Shown: positions 9,039 to 17,151 of the stretch, one piece after another
Layout of the letters: the number at the start of each line of letters is the position of its first letter
Numbering within the stretch: position 1 is the first letter of the stretch
Source of the DNA: Rhizobium sp. Leaf453
Lineage (GTDB): Bacteria; Pseudomonadota; Alphaproteobacteria; Rhizobiales; Rhizobiaceae
Direction of reading: 5' to 3'
Assembly: GCF_001425605.1 (NCBI RefSeq)
Contig: NZ_LMRG01000023.1
Location: forward strand, 412,291 to 476,290
DNA length: 64,000 nucleotides
Position numbers and translations under genes: made by a program
Notes under the pieces: generated by a model
The model's database searches: none
Seen by the model: the letters and a program-made list of their open reading frames with translations, nothing else
Told to the model about the DNA's origin: nothing

Positions 9039-10052
9039 ATGCCGCTTCTCTCCATATGCATGCCCAGCAACCGTGATCTGTCTCGCTCGGTGAAATCCAT
9101 CGAGAGCGCTCTTGCCTATGCCGAACGCGTCGGAGCGCAGCTGATCATTTCCGACAATTCCGGTGATCCTGCGAAGCGCGCCTTCCTTGAAGGCCGCTCA
9201 TTTAACCTTCGCTACATAGCCTCTTCCGATCAGGACGCCTCGGCGAACTGGATGCGGGCTCTTTCAAGTGCTGATACGCCGTTTCTTTTGCCCATGGGCG
9301 ATGACGATGAAATCCGTTTTGTCGAAGGTCATGTTCCGATTGATCTGGCAAGTCTGCCGGACGACGTCGCCGGTGTGCGGCCAACCACCGAGATCTGGAC
9401 CCAGAGTGGTAGCGTCCTGAAGACCGAAACGTTCACCATCGATGCCCCTGCGGCGGATGAGCGATTGGCGGAATACAATCGCAAGGCCGAGGGCAACAAC
9501 AGCGTCTATTACAGCATATTCCGCACCAGCCTGTTCGTGCCATTGATGCGCCTTTTCGTCGATTCTCATCCGACGAATGGTGGCTATTGCGACTGGGCGA
9601 TCTGCCTTTCGCTATTCACCGCCGGTCGCATGCTGCATGATCCGTCGCTGGTTTATCGCTACGATCTGGGCCGCTGGGCGGATGAGCTCGATGAAATGCA
9701 GGCATCACAATATCGAAAGGTCGGGCTGCCGGAACATACGGCTGATTTCTTCACCTTCCTGATGTTCCTCGACCTGCATATCTTCAGCCTGCGACGCTCC
9801 TTGCCGCTGGCACCGGAAGAGCGGCGCCGCGTCTTCATGATGAACTGCCGGGTGCTGCTATCCGATTTCCTGCGACAGGTTCGGCAGTCCCCGGAAAAGT
9901 TTGATAAGACCGTCACCTACATCGCCGGCCTTATTGCCAAGGAGCAGGATATCGATTCGATCGTCCAGTTGAGCGTCCTGATGACGGATTGCATTCAACT
10001 GGGGCTCAAGGATCGTTACATCCGGTTTTTCCAGGCTGCCCAAAATGCATGA
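9039..10052 (+). CDS. Family 2-like glycosyltransferase
   Basis: 337 aa. The N-terminus LLSICMPSNRDLSRSVKSIE, the nucleotide-binding strand LIISDNSGD (residues about 35-43) and the acidic cluster GDDDE at 87-91 fit a GT-A fold glycosyltransferase that adds a sugar from a nucleotide donor. The C-terminal third is helical with no obvious membrane anchor. The ATG at 9039 was chosen because it immediately precedes the first beta-strand of the fold; the frame is open 95 codons further upstream over non-conserved sequence. The gene stands alone, with a terminator at 10052-10082. The acceptor is unknown; surface polysaccharide is the usual guess. Confidence 0.75.
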   Translation: MPLLSICMPSNRDLSRSVKSIESALAYAERVGAQLIISDNSGDPAKRAFLEGRSFNLRYIASSDQDASANWMRALSSADTPFLLPMGDDDEIRFVEGHVPIDLASLPDDVAGVRPTTEIWTQSGSVLKTETFTIDAPAADERLAEYNRKAEGNNSVYYSIFRTSLFVPLMRLFVDSHPTNGGYCDWAICLSLFTAGRMLHDPSLVYRYDLGRWADELDEMQASQYRKVGLPEHTADFFTFLMFLDLHIFSLRRSLPLAPEERRRVFMMNCRVLLSDFLRQVRQSPEKFDKTVTYIAGLIAKEQDIDSIVQLSVLMTDCIQLGLKDRYIRFFQAAQNA

Positions 10053-10082
10053 AGGGCTGGAAGCTTGACGCTTCCAGCCCTT
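10052..10082. terminator. Intrinsic terminator between convergent genes
   Basis: A perfect 13-bp stem (10052-10064 with 10070-10082) with a 5-nt loop ttgac begins at the last base of the glycosyltransferase stop codon and is followed by tatctc. The homocysteine methyltransferase gene ends 30 bp away on the other strand. Confidence 0.8.
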
Positions 10083-10112
10083 TATCTCATCGAAACGTCA
10101 CATTTTCGGTAG

Positions 10113-11129
10113 TCAGCGACGACGGCTGCCGCGTTCGCGGGCTGGGGCTGCTGCGCCTTCATTGGCGGTCTTGTTGCGCAGCGGGCCGATGCGCTCGACG
10201 ATCGTCTCAAGCGTCGGACGTTCGTTCGGCGTGTAGGTGTCGAGCGCGACCCGCATCGCGGCCAGATGCTCGCACGACGTTCCGCAGCATCCACCGATGA
10301 TCTTGGCGCCGGCATCGCGGGCAAGGCGGGCATAGTCGGCCATCAGCGGCGGTGTGCCGGAATAATAGATTTCCGAACCGCGAAATTCCGGGATGCCGCA
10401 ATTTCCCTTGACGATGATCGTCGCATCCGGATTGGCTTCGGTCATGTCGAGCAGCGAGGACAGGATGTCGGAGGCGCCGACGCCGCAATTGGCGCCAGTG
10501 GCGATCGGACCGTCACCGATGTCCTGGCCGACCGCGAACATGTCCTTCGGATGCAGGCCCATCATCGTCTTGCCGGCCGTGTCGAACGAGCCGGTGTAGA
10601 CGTAGGGCAGGCCGACCTTGACGGCTGCTTCGGCTGCTGCCCGGATTTCATCCGGGGCCGACATCGTTTCGATCCATGCGACTTCCGCGCCGCCAGCCTT
10701 CAAACCTTCGATCTGTTCGACGAAGGCGGCGACGGCATCTTCATAGCTCATCGCACCGAGCGGGATCAGCAGTTCGCCGGTCGGGCCGACCGAACCGGCG
10801 GTAATCACCTTGCGTGGTGCCGCGTCGGCAACTGCGCGCGCGATTTCGGCAGCGCGCTTGTTGAGGTTGTAGACGCGGTCCTGCGCCTGGTGAAGCTTCA
10901 GGCGATGGCGTGTGCCGCCGAAGGAATTGGTGAGGATGATGTCGGCGCCGGCATCGACGAAATCCTGATGCAGCTTGGTGATGTTGTCCGGCTTGCTCTC
11001 GTTCCAGAGTTCAGGCGCTTCGCCGGCCTCCAGGCCCATGGCGAACAGCGACGTCCCGGTGGCGCCATCTGCAAGAAGCACGCCTTTTTCGGCGAGAAGG
11101 TCGGAGAGCGGATTGGCGTGAACGGTCAT
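10113..11129 (-). CDS. bmt: Betaine-homocysteine S-methyltransferase
   Basis: 338 aa, Pfam S-methyl_trans type. It transfers a methyl group from a betaine donor to homocysteine, giving methionine. Visible features are the N-terminal LLADGATGTSLFAMGL, ILTNSFGGTRHRL, and the three zinc-ligand cysteines: Cys215 in GANCGVGASD and Cys281-Cys282 in IIGGCCGTSCEHL. It lacks the cobalamin and folate modules of MetH, so it is a stand-alone methyltransferase. Start at 11129 with AGGAAG upstream. The tail after about residue 315 is basic and variable. A perfect 30-bp palindrome just upstream (11158-11187) is the likely operator. Sinorhizobium meliloti has a characterised bmt of this type. A betaine-type transporter is encoded 1.6 kb away. 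Confidence 0.88.
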   Translation of the reverse strand: MTVHANPLSDLLAEKGVLLADGATGTSLFAMGLEAGEAPELWNESKPDNITKLHQDFVDAGADIILTNSFGGTRHRLKLHQAQDRVYNLNKRAAEIARAVADAAPRKVITAGSVGPTGELLIPLGAMSYEDAVAAFVEQIEGLKAGGAEVAWIETMSAPDEIRAAAEAAVKVGLPYVYTGSFDTAGKTMMGLHPKDMFAVGQDIGDGPIATGANCGVGASDILSSLLDMTEANPDATIIVKGNCGIPEFRGSEIYYSGTPPLMADYARLARDAGAKIIGGCCGTSCEHLAAMRVALDTYTPNERPTLETIVERIGPLRNKTANEGAAAPARERGSRRR

Positions 11130-11157
11130 GATGACTTCCTGATTCAAACGAGTTATA

Positions 11158-11187
11158 CAATCACATAAAGATATCTTTATGTGATTG
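11158..11187. promoter_or_regulatory. 30-bp perfect palindrome, candidate operator of bmt
   Basis: The two 15-nt halves match perfectly around the centre at 11172/11173, with the core AAAGATATCTTT flanked by CACAT/ATGTG. It lies 29 bp upstream of the bmt start codon and 18 bp from the end of the upstream membrane-protein gene. There is no T-run, so it is not a terminator. AT-rich palindromes with such a core precede methionine-cycle genes in alphaproteobacteria and are attributed to ArsR-family regulators of the SahR/SamR type. That assignment is from memory and is inferred here. Confidence 0.65.
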
Positions 11188-11205
11188 CAATAACTTTGAC
11201 CTTGA

Positions 11206-12588
11206 TCAGTGCGGCACGCGCACGCCCATTCGCGCCAAAAGCCCCAATCCGAAGACGGCAAGAGCCATCAGAAGCCACATCGGATCGGCACGATTGAGCA
11301 GGAAGCTCTCCATCATGCCGTTATAGGTCATGAAGATGATCACCATGATGCAGAAGTCGGCAAAGTGGCGGCTCTCCGGCCTGCGGTTTGCGCGCAGGTA
11401 ATCGTAGAACGGTTTGACGAAAAGCATCAGGATGATGATGACGCCGCCGGCAAGGCCAAAGGTCAGGACCGCGTCGAGATAGCTGTTATGCCCCGACACG
11501 ATGCCGCGGACGTCCCAGTTCGCCTCGAAATTGGCTTCCATGCCGCGAATGACCGGTGACAGCCAGAAGCTGGCATAACCGTGCCCGAGCCAGAGATTGT
11601 TGGGGATGCTGGCGCTTGCGAATTTCCAGATATCGTCGCGTCCGGTGAATGTCGCGTCTTCCAGCAACATTGATGTGATCGACAGGAACGTGTGGGAATA
11701 GATGCTGCCAAGCGTCAGACAGAAGATCAGTGCGGTGAAGACAAAATGAGCAACCACCATCAAACCCGGCTTACCGACCATGCGTCCGCCCATCACCAGC
11801 ATGATCGCCAACGGCAGGAAGCCGATGGTCGTTTTCGAGCCGGTATGCAGTACGAAATTGAAGGCCAGAAAGGTGATCAGCACCCCGCGGACGGTTGCTC
11901 CTGCGCGCCAGCAATAGATTCCGAACATGCAGAGCACGGAAAAGACCGGAGCCGTGACGTTCTTGTGGATCAGGTGGCCTTTCCAGAAACCGGCATGCCA
12001 TGGCTCTCCGCCTGTCGCCATATGGATCGCCCTGTCCGGCGCCACCACCAGCGCCGCATAGTTTACCAGCAGAAGAAACAGGATCGCGTTTGCCCCGGCA
12101 TTGACGAAATCCGTCTCGCTGCGCGGCAGGACCAACACACCGGCAACGAGGATCATGGCGATCAGGCTGAGCATCAATCCGCGTGCCGAGGCCGTCGGAT
12201 CGTAGGATTGCAGGCAGGAAAAAAACGCCACCGCGAAGATAATGATCCAGCTCGGTGAAATCAGCCGTTTCAGGACCCGCGTGTCAACGACTGCCAGCAT
12301 GGCGAACAGGTAGATGGCACCCAGGCCGAGGTAACCCAGCTGATTGATGATGTTGCCGTCGTTGGAGGAACTCGTGTCCGTGTCGTAGGGGCTTGGAAAC
12401 GGCATCAATGTCAGCGCGATCAGCAATAGACCGAAGCCGGACAGGAAGGCGGCGAGGCTCGGCATGATCCGGGCCGTCAGCAGGCTATCCTCGGGCAGGG
12501 GAGGAACGGCAAGGCGGTGATAATCCCGCGAGGCTGTCGAGGCATGACGTTGCATGGGACCGGCCGAATTGAGGAAGCGCTGCGGCAC
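11206..12588 (-). CDS. O-antigen ligase/polymerase-like membrane protein
   Basis: 460 aa, with about ten hydrophobic segments from residue 42 onward. A periplasmic loop contains GHLIHKN, which fits the HKN motif of the Wzy_C/O-antigen ligase family (ExoQ-like polymerases carry GxFxHKN). TGSKTT follows the next helix, as in that family. It would polymerise or ligate polysaccharide repeat units at the inner membrane. The start is uncertain: GTG at 12588 or ATG at 12555, neither with a convincing ribosome site. No other polysaccharide genes are adjacent; the nearest glycosyltransferase is 1.2 kb away beyond bmt. Confidence 0.75.
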   Translation of the reverse strand: MPQRFLNSAGPMQRHASTASRDYHRLAVPPLPEDSLLTARIMPSLAAFLSGFGLLLIALTLMPFPSPYDTDTSSSNDGNIINQLGYLGLGAIYLFAMLAVVDTRVLKRLISPSWIIIFAVAFFSCLQSYDPTASARGLMLSLIAMILVAGVLVLPRSETDFVNAGANAILFLLLVNYAALVVAPDRAIHMATGGEPWHAGFWKGHLIHKNVTAPVFSVLCMFGIYCWRAGATVRGVLITFLAFNFVLHTGSKTTIGFLPLAIMLVMGGRMVGKPGLMVVAHFVFTALIFCLTLGSIYSHTFLSITSMLLEDATFTGRDDIWKFASASIPNNLWLGHGYASFWLSPVIRGMEANFEANWDVRGIVSGHNSYLDAVLTFGLAGGVIIILMLFVKPFYDYLRANRRPESRHFADFCIMVIIFMTYNGMMESFLLNRADPMWLLMALAVFGLGLLARMGVRVPH

Positions 12589-12662
12589 GACGGCCGAAGG
12601 GGCGTTTCCCTATCCTGACCCATCGTGGTTAAGCCTGCGTGAATCCTGCCGTGCCAACGAAA

Positions 12663-12686
12663 AAAGCGCCCGTCACCGGGCGCTTT
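12663..12686 (-). terminator. Intrinsic terminator of the betaine-type transporter
   Basis: A 10-bp GC-rich stem (12663-12672 with 12677-12686) with a 4-nt loop lies just past the stop of the ATPase gene on the minus strand and is followed in that direction by six Ts. Confidence 0.85.
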
Positions 12687-12707
12687 CGTGATGTCCATGG
12701 CCTCGAA

Positions 12708-13760
12708 TTATTCCGCAGCCTGTGGGATCTTCTCATGGCTGATCGGCGTGACCATCGCGGCGATAATCGTCGCGAGATCTATGGAGCCGATCGCACGGCC
12801 GTTACCATCAACGACATGAGCGACTGTCTGATTGGACACCGTCATCAGGCGTGCCGCACTTTCGAGCACCGTGCCGACGACGATCGGCGTGCCTTCCGGA
12901 TTGCCCGACAGCGGCTTCATGATCGTTTCGACATTGATCACCCGGCCGCGGTTCACTTCCTTGACGAAGGCGGTGATGTACTCGTCCGACGGCTTCAGGA
13001 CGATTTCCTGGCCGGTACCCTGCTGGATCACCTTGCCGTCACGCAGGATGGCGATTTTGTCGCCAAGGCGAAGCGCTTCGTCGAGGTCGTGGGTGATGAA
13101 CACCACGGTCTTCTTCAGTTCCTTCTGCAGATCGAGCAGAACGGTCTGCATATCCACGCGGATCAGCGGATCGAGCGCCGAATAGGCTTCGTCCATCAGC
13201 AGGATATCGGCATCATTGGTCAACGCGCGGGCAAGACCGACGCGTTGCTGCATGCCGCCGGACAGCTGATTTGGATAGTGGTTTTCAAACCCTTTCAGAC
13301 CGACCCGCTCGATCCAGCCCTTGGCGCGCTTGCGGCTTTCGTCGTCCGGCACACCCTGGATTTCCAGGCCGTAGATCGTGTTTTCGATCACGGTCCGGTG
13401 CGGCAGGAGCGCAAACTTCTGGAACACCATCGCCGTCTTGTGGCGGCGGAATTCGCGAAGATCGTTCTCGTTCATCTTGCAGACATCGACGCCGTCGTAG
13501 AGGACTTCGCCGGAGGTTGGGTCAATGAGCCGGTTGATATGGCGAATGAGCGTCGACTTGCCGGAGCCCGAAAGCCCCATGACGACCATGATGCCGCCGG
13601 CGGGCATGGAGATGTTGATGTCCTGCAGGCCCAGCACATGGCCGTGCTTTTCGTTGAGTTCACCCTTGCCCATGCCGGCCTTGACCTGGTCGACAAACTC
13701 TTTGCCGCGCGGGCCGAAGATCTTGTAGAGGCTCTTCACCTCGATTGCGTGACTAGCCAT
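12708..13760 (-). CDS. Glycine betaine/proline-type ABC transporter, ATP-binding subunit (ProV/OpuAA/HutV type)
   Basis: 350 aa. Walker A GLSGSGKST at residues 62-70, the signature LSGGMQQR, Walker B ILLMDEAYSALD, and the ProV-type insertion between strand 1 and Walker A (residues 18-45) all mark the betaine-transporter subfamily. After about residue 280 there is a CBS-like tail (VGTVLESAARLMTV, IGSIDLATIIAAM), shorter than the tandem CBS pair of OpuAA. It powers import of a quaternary amine or proline-like solute. The start overlaps the end of the permease gene by 8 bp, indicating translational coupling. Among rhizobial systems it could be Cho, Hut or Pro type; sequence reading alone does not separate them. 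Confidence 0.9.
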   Translation of the reverse strand: MASHAIEVKSLYKIFGPRGKEFVDQVKAGMGKGELNEKHGHVLGLQDINISMPAGGIMVVMGLSGSGKSTLIRHINRLIDPTSGEVLYDGVDVCKMNENDLREFRRHKTAMVFQKFALLPHRTVIENTIYGLEIQGVPDDESRKRAKGWIERVGLKGFENHYPNQLSGGMQQRVGLARALTNDADILLMDEAYSALDPLIRVDMQTVLLDLQKELKKTVVFITHDLDEALRLGDKIAILRDGKVIQQGTGQEIVLKPSDEYITAFVKEVNRGRVINVETIMKPLSGNPEGTPIVVGTVLESAARLMTVSNQTVAHVVDGNGRAIGSIDLATIIAAMVTPISHEKIPQAAE

Positions 13761-14664
13761 GGATCACCTCCGAATGCTTCTGCAGCCGTCTGCCGTAAGC
13801 CTGGCTGGTCCGGTCAAAAATGATGGCAATCGCAACGAGCGCGAAGCCGTTGAGGAAGCCGACAGTGAAGAACTGGTTGTTGATCGCCTGGAGAACGTTG
13901 CGGCCGAGACCGCCGACGCCCACCATCGATGCGACCACGACCATGGCCAGCGACATCATGATCGTCTGGTTGATGCCGGCCATGATGGTTGGGAGCGCCA
14001 ACGGGATCTGGACGTTCTTGAGGCGCTGCCATTGCGACGACCCGAAGGCGTCGGCAGCTTCCAATACTTCCTTATCGACGAGCCGGATGCCAAGGTTGGT
14101 CAGGCGGATCATCGGCGGTACCGCATAGATGACGACGGCGATCAGGCCCGGCACCTTGCCGATGCCGAAGATCATGACGACAGGGATGAGGTAGACGAAG
14201 CTCGGCATCGTCTGCATGACGTCGAGGACGGGATTGATGATCGACTGCGCCCGCTCCGACCGCGCCATGAGAATGCCGATCGGAATGCCGACCAGGATGG
14301 CGATCAACGTACAGACTGTGACCATCGCCAGCGTGATCATCGTGTCGTTCCACAGACCGACAAGGCCGATCGCAACCATCGACAGGGCCGTGCCGACCGT
14401 GATGCGCATGTTGCGGCTGCCGTAATAGACGATCGCGACCATGAGCGCCATGATGACGATCCATGGCGAATTGACGAAAAGGCTTTCGAGAAAGTTCAAA
14501 AACACCTGGAGCGGCTGAACCAGGACGTCGATCGCGTTGGTGTAGGCGCGAACAAGTCCCTTGAAACCCTCGTCGACGCTCTTGCGTACGACGCGGATGG
14601 TAGCTTCATCGATAGCCGGAAATTTACAAAGCAGATCTGGTAAGAAACTGCATACTGACGCCAT
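13753..14664 (-). CDS. Betaine-type ABC transporter permease (ProW type)
   Basis: 303 aa. About six membrane segments after a 60-residue N-terminal extension, and the permease EAA-type loop EAADAFGSSQWQRLKNVQIP before the final segments, are typical of ProW/OpuAB. AAGGGGAACGAC precedes the ATG at 14664. It is coupled to the ATPase gene by an 8-bp overlap. The substrate-binding-protein gene lies 328 bp upstream, separated by a strong terminator, so this gene may rely on read-through or on its own promoter near the inverted repeat at 14713-14731. Confidence 0.9.
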   Translation of the reverse strand: MASVCSFLPDLLCKFPAIDEATIRVVRKSVDEGFKGLVRAYTNAIDVLVQPLQVFLNFLESLFVNSPWIVIMALMVAIVYYGSRNMRITVGTALSMVAIGLVGLWNDTMITLAMVTVCTLIAILVGIPIGILMARSERAQSIINPVLDVMQTMPSFVYLIPVVMIFGIGKVPGLIAVVIYAVPPMIRLTNLGIRLVDKEVLEAADAFGSSQWQRLKNVQIPLALPTIMAGINQTIMMSLAMVVVASMVGVGGLGRNVLQAINNQFFTVGFLNGFALVAIAIIFDRTSQAYGRRLQKHSEVIHG

Positions 14665-14712
14665 GTCGTTCCCCTTTTTAAACCGGAAATTTTATAGGCC
14701 GGTTGCGTCACC

Positions 14713-14731
14713 GAACTGATTTGATCAGTTC
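14713..14731. promoter_or_regulatory. Inverted repeat upstream of the permease gene, candidate operator
   Basis: GAACTGAT-ttg-ATCAGTTC is a perfect 8+3+8 inverted repeat 49 bp upstream of the permease start codon. It has no adjoining T-run and lies downstream of the terminator at 14949-14980 in the direction of transcription. A regulator site controlling the permease/ATPase pair separately from the binding protein is inferred. Confidence 0.4.
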
Positions 14732-14948
14732 CAGCGCAAACTTTTCACTGGTCTCTGCGGACCCCGGCATGGTGATGCGTTACGCACGTGCGAACAATTC
14801 GAGTGTTCATGCTTAGGCATGAACCGTTGGGAAAAGTGCTTTCCTTCCCTTTGCCCAGCGGAAATGTCGCAGGTTACGATCGCATCCACTTTGTTGTTTG
14901 CGACCTGTACCGGCTTCTGCGCATTGCACACGTCATCTAAAAGGCAAA

Positions 14949-14980
14949 AAGGCAGCGGGTCTTGGCCGACCCGCTGCCTT
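14949..14980 (-). terminator. Intrinsic terminator between binding-protein and permease genes
   Basis: A perfect 13-bp stem (14949-14961 with 14968-14980), a 6-nt loop, and a T-run on the minus strand (ttttt then gcctttt) lie 12 bp after the binding-protein stop. It would let the binding protein be made in excess over the permease and ATPase. The remainder of the 328-bp gap (14665-14948) holds the inverted repeat at 14713-14731; I see no gene there. Confidence 0.85.
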
Positions 14981-14992
14981 CGTCATGAAAGT

Positions 14993-15991
14993 TTACAGAG
15001 CAGCCTTGACCTTCTCGGCGACTTCAGGGGCAACCCACTTCGACCACATGTCCGGATAGGTTTCCAGGAAGTACTTGGCAGCATCTTCGTTGGTGCCCTG
15101 GTTCTCATCCATCCAGGCCAGAACCTTGTTGACCGTTCCGTTGTCCCAGTTGCGTGCCTTCACATAGTCCATGGCAACACCGGCCTTTTCGGAAAATGCC
15201 TTGGTGACGACCGTGAACACGTCGGAGGTCGGGTAGGAGTTGACTTTCGGATCCGGGCAATCCGGAACGGCCGTGCAGGCATCCCAGTCAGCCTTGTTGT
15301 TTTCGACGCCGAAGCTCAGGCGCGTCATCTCGTACTTGCCGAGGATCGCGGTCGGAGCCCAGTAGTAACCCAGCCAGCCCTTCTGCGAACTGAAGGCGTT
15401 CGAGATCGAACCGTCGAGGCCGGCAGCCGAGCCGGTATCGACCAAGATGAAGCCTGCTTCCTCGGCCTTCAAGGCCTTGTAAAGATTGGCAGTCGAAACC
15501 TGGCAGTTCCAGCCCGACGGGCAGTTGATGACGGCAGCCTTCGACGGATCTTCCGGCGCCGGGAACAGTTCAGGATGCTTCAGGGCGTCCTGGACGGTCT
15601 TGATGTCCGGGTGAGCATCGGCGAGGAACTTCGGAATCCACCAGCCTTCGACACCTCCTTCATTCAGGATCTTGGCAGCCTCGATCAGGCGGCCTTCCTT
15701 GATGGCGGCATCCAGCGGCGTGCGAACGGCGTTGACCCAGAGTTCCGGAGCCATGTCCGGCTGGCCCTTTTCGTTCATGGAGGTAAAGGTCGGCATGGTG
15801 TCGCCGGTCACGAGCGATACGGTGCAACCGTAGCCGTTTTCGAGGATGAACTTGTCGACCTGCGCGGCGACGCCGGCAGAAGCCCAGTTCATTTCTGCGA
15901 TGCTGACTTCACCGCATTCTGCGGCCGAAGCGGAGCCGGCAAGCGTGTAGATGCCGGCGGCGATGATGGTGGAAGCGAGGAGCTTCTTCAT
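14993..15991 (-). CDS. Betaine-type ABC transporter, periplasmic substrate-binding protein (OpuAC/ProX family)
   Basis: 332 aa with a signal peptide (KKLLASTIIAAGIYTLAGSA) cleaved near residue 23, so the mature protein is periplasmic. The fold matches OpuAC: VSIAEMNWASAGVAAQVDKF at the mature N-terminus, LVTGDTMPTFTSM, DMAPELWVNAV, and YYWAPTAILGKYEMTRL in the second lobe. Tryptophans and tyrosines in those blocks are the kind of residues that form the aromatic cage for quaternary ammonium groups. The ligand (betaine, choline, proline betaine or histidine) cannot be fixed here. At 332 aa it is somewhat longer than rhizobial ChoX proteins. The upstream gap is long (15992-16761). Confidence 0.9.
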   Translation of the reverse strand: MKKLLASTIIAAGIYTLAGSASAAECGEVSIAEMNWASAGVAAQVDKFILENGYGCTVSLVTGDTMPTFTSMNEKGQPDMAPELWVNAVRTPLDAAIKEGRLIEAAKILNEGGVEGWWIPKFLADAHPDIKTVQDALKHPELFPAPEDPSKAAVINCPSGWNCQVSTANLYKALKAEEAGFILVDTGSAAGLDGSISNAFSSQKGWLGYYWAPTAILGKYEMTRLSFGVENNKADWDACTAVPDCPDPKVNSYPTSDVFTVVTKAFSEKAGVAMDYVKARNWDNGTVNKVLAWMDENQGTNEDAAKYFLETYPDMWSKWVAPEVAEKVKAAL

Positions 15992-16761
15992 GTTTAAGAC
16001 CTCCCAGTCTTATTGCAGCCATAAATCGTTGGGGCCGACCAGGATACTGCAGCCCTGGGAACCCAATGCTCAGGTTGAAGCAGGCCGGGGGGTCTTGGAG
16101 GCAAGGCCATTTTTCGTCCCCGCTGCGACGGTGTCGGATTTTTTTGTCTGACCGGGCAACGTGGTCGCCAGCCATCTCTCCTTTTCCCGTTAGAGGCAGC
16201 GTAAGTGTTCCACCAGAGAAATCAACCTCTGGAATTGCTTCGGCTCTATCACATTCGTCTGAAACGGTAGAAAAACGCACGCGCAAGCTGTTGAATTTTA
16301 AGGGGGTGGATTATTTTTTGTGCAGAACCGGTGTCCGGCAGCGCAATTTTACCGCTGGTTCACAAAGGTAATGTGATGCCCGTTTTATCGTAGACAAATT
16401 CTGTTCAGTATGCGCCGCCGAAAGCTTTTTTTGTCGTTATGAAAAAAAGTGAAAAAAAAGCCGAATTCACCTTTGGTTAAGCTCTCAATAACCATCCGGT
16501 AACCCCTCTCACGCTAATTGTGTCCGTGCGACAGGGCATCCTGTCGCCCGCCCGGATCAGGTTCTGCGTCCCGGGCTGGAGCGATCTCCGGGTGTTCGCC
16601 GGAGTGGCCATGCGTCTCTTGTGGCAAGCCGCACAGTCCTTGAATGGATTGGTGCGGTTTTCGCGTTTGAGGAATTTCGCCATGCGATTTGGCGTTGGTG
16701 GACATAAAAAAACCGCGCCACTTGCGCGGCGCGGTTTGAATGGTCTTCCTGGGAGATGCTA
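15992..16761. other. 770-bp intergenic region; terminator and promoter sequence only
   Basis: The part next to the binding-protein gene must hold its promoter. The stretch 16270-16470 is distinctly AT-rich, with A and T runs. Short open frames exist on both strands (for example the minus strand 16477-16683), but none has a convincing ribosome site and recognisable composition together. I see no RNA gene. The terminator at 16710-16737 belongs to the small frame at 16762-16905. Confidence 0.5.
16710..16737 (-). terminator. Intrinsic terminator on the minus strand
   Basis: A 10-bp stem (16710-16719 with 16728-16737) with an 8-nt loop is followed on the minus strand by ttttttat. It sits 24 bp past the stop of the short frame 16762-16905, which supports that region being transcribed. 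Confidence 0.8.
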
Positions 16762-16905
16762 TCAGCCGACGCTGCGCGTGCGGACAAAGCCGAGCGGGCC
16801 GAAAGGCGCCGACATCACGACGTTGCGCTCGCGCGACTGGTTTGCCGGAACAACCGAGTTCCATGCGATCTGGACGAAATTGGGCTTGCTGAAGATGAAC
16901 AACAT
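16762..16905 (-). CDS. Hypothetical 47-residue protein
   Basis: A short frame starting at the ATG whose first base is 16905 and beginning MLFIFSKPNFVQIAWNSVV. The only support is its sensible amphipathic N-terminus, the strong terminator 24 bp downstream on the same strand, and the absence of any other gene in the surrounding kilobase. AAGG lies 13 bp before the ATG, which is a weak site. It could instead be the end of an untranslated small RNA that uses the same terminator. No family is recognised. Confidence 0.4.
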   Translation of the reverse strand: MLFIFSKPNFVQIAWNSVVPANQSRERNVVMSAPFGPLGFVRTRSVG

Positions 16906-17151
16906 CGGACTTTGACCTTGGGAGTGGAGCGACCCTTCGCTCCTTGCTTGATGGCGCTGATATACGCCTCCTGTGGCGCAAAGCAACAAGTGTTTTTGCC
17001 ACGCAATGTCGCTTTTCGGATAGTGTGGCATCAAAGATGCACAAGCCTTGCCGCAGTGCGAAATATTGCGTGATTGACAGCGTTCAAACGCGGCATAAAT
17101 GCGGCAAAATATGGCTTTTCCTGTGCTGGTCGCGATGCTACAGGAGGCGCC

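Noticed and set aside
16477-16683. 68-codon minus-strand frame
   Set aside because: No ribosome site, no family, and it starts only 27 bp after a strong same-strand terminator; basic composition like random GC-rich frames.
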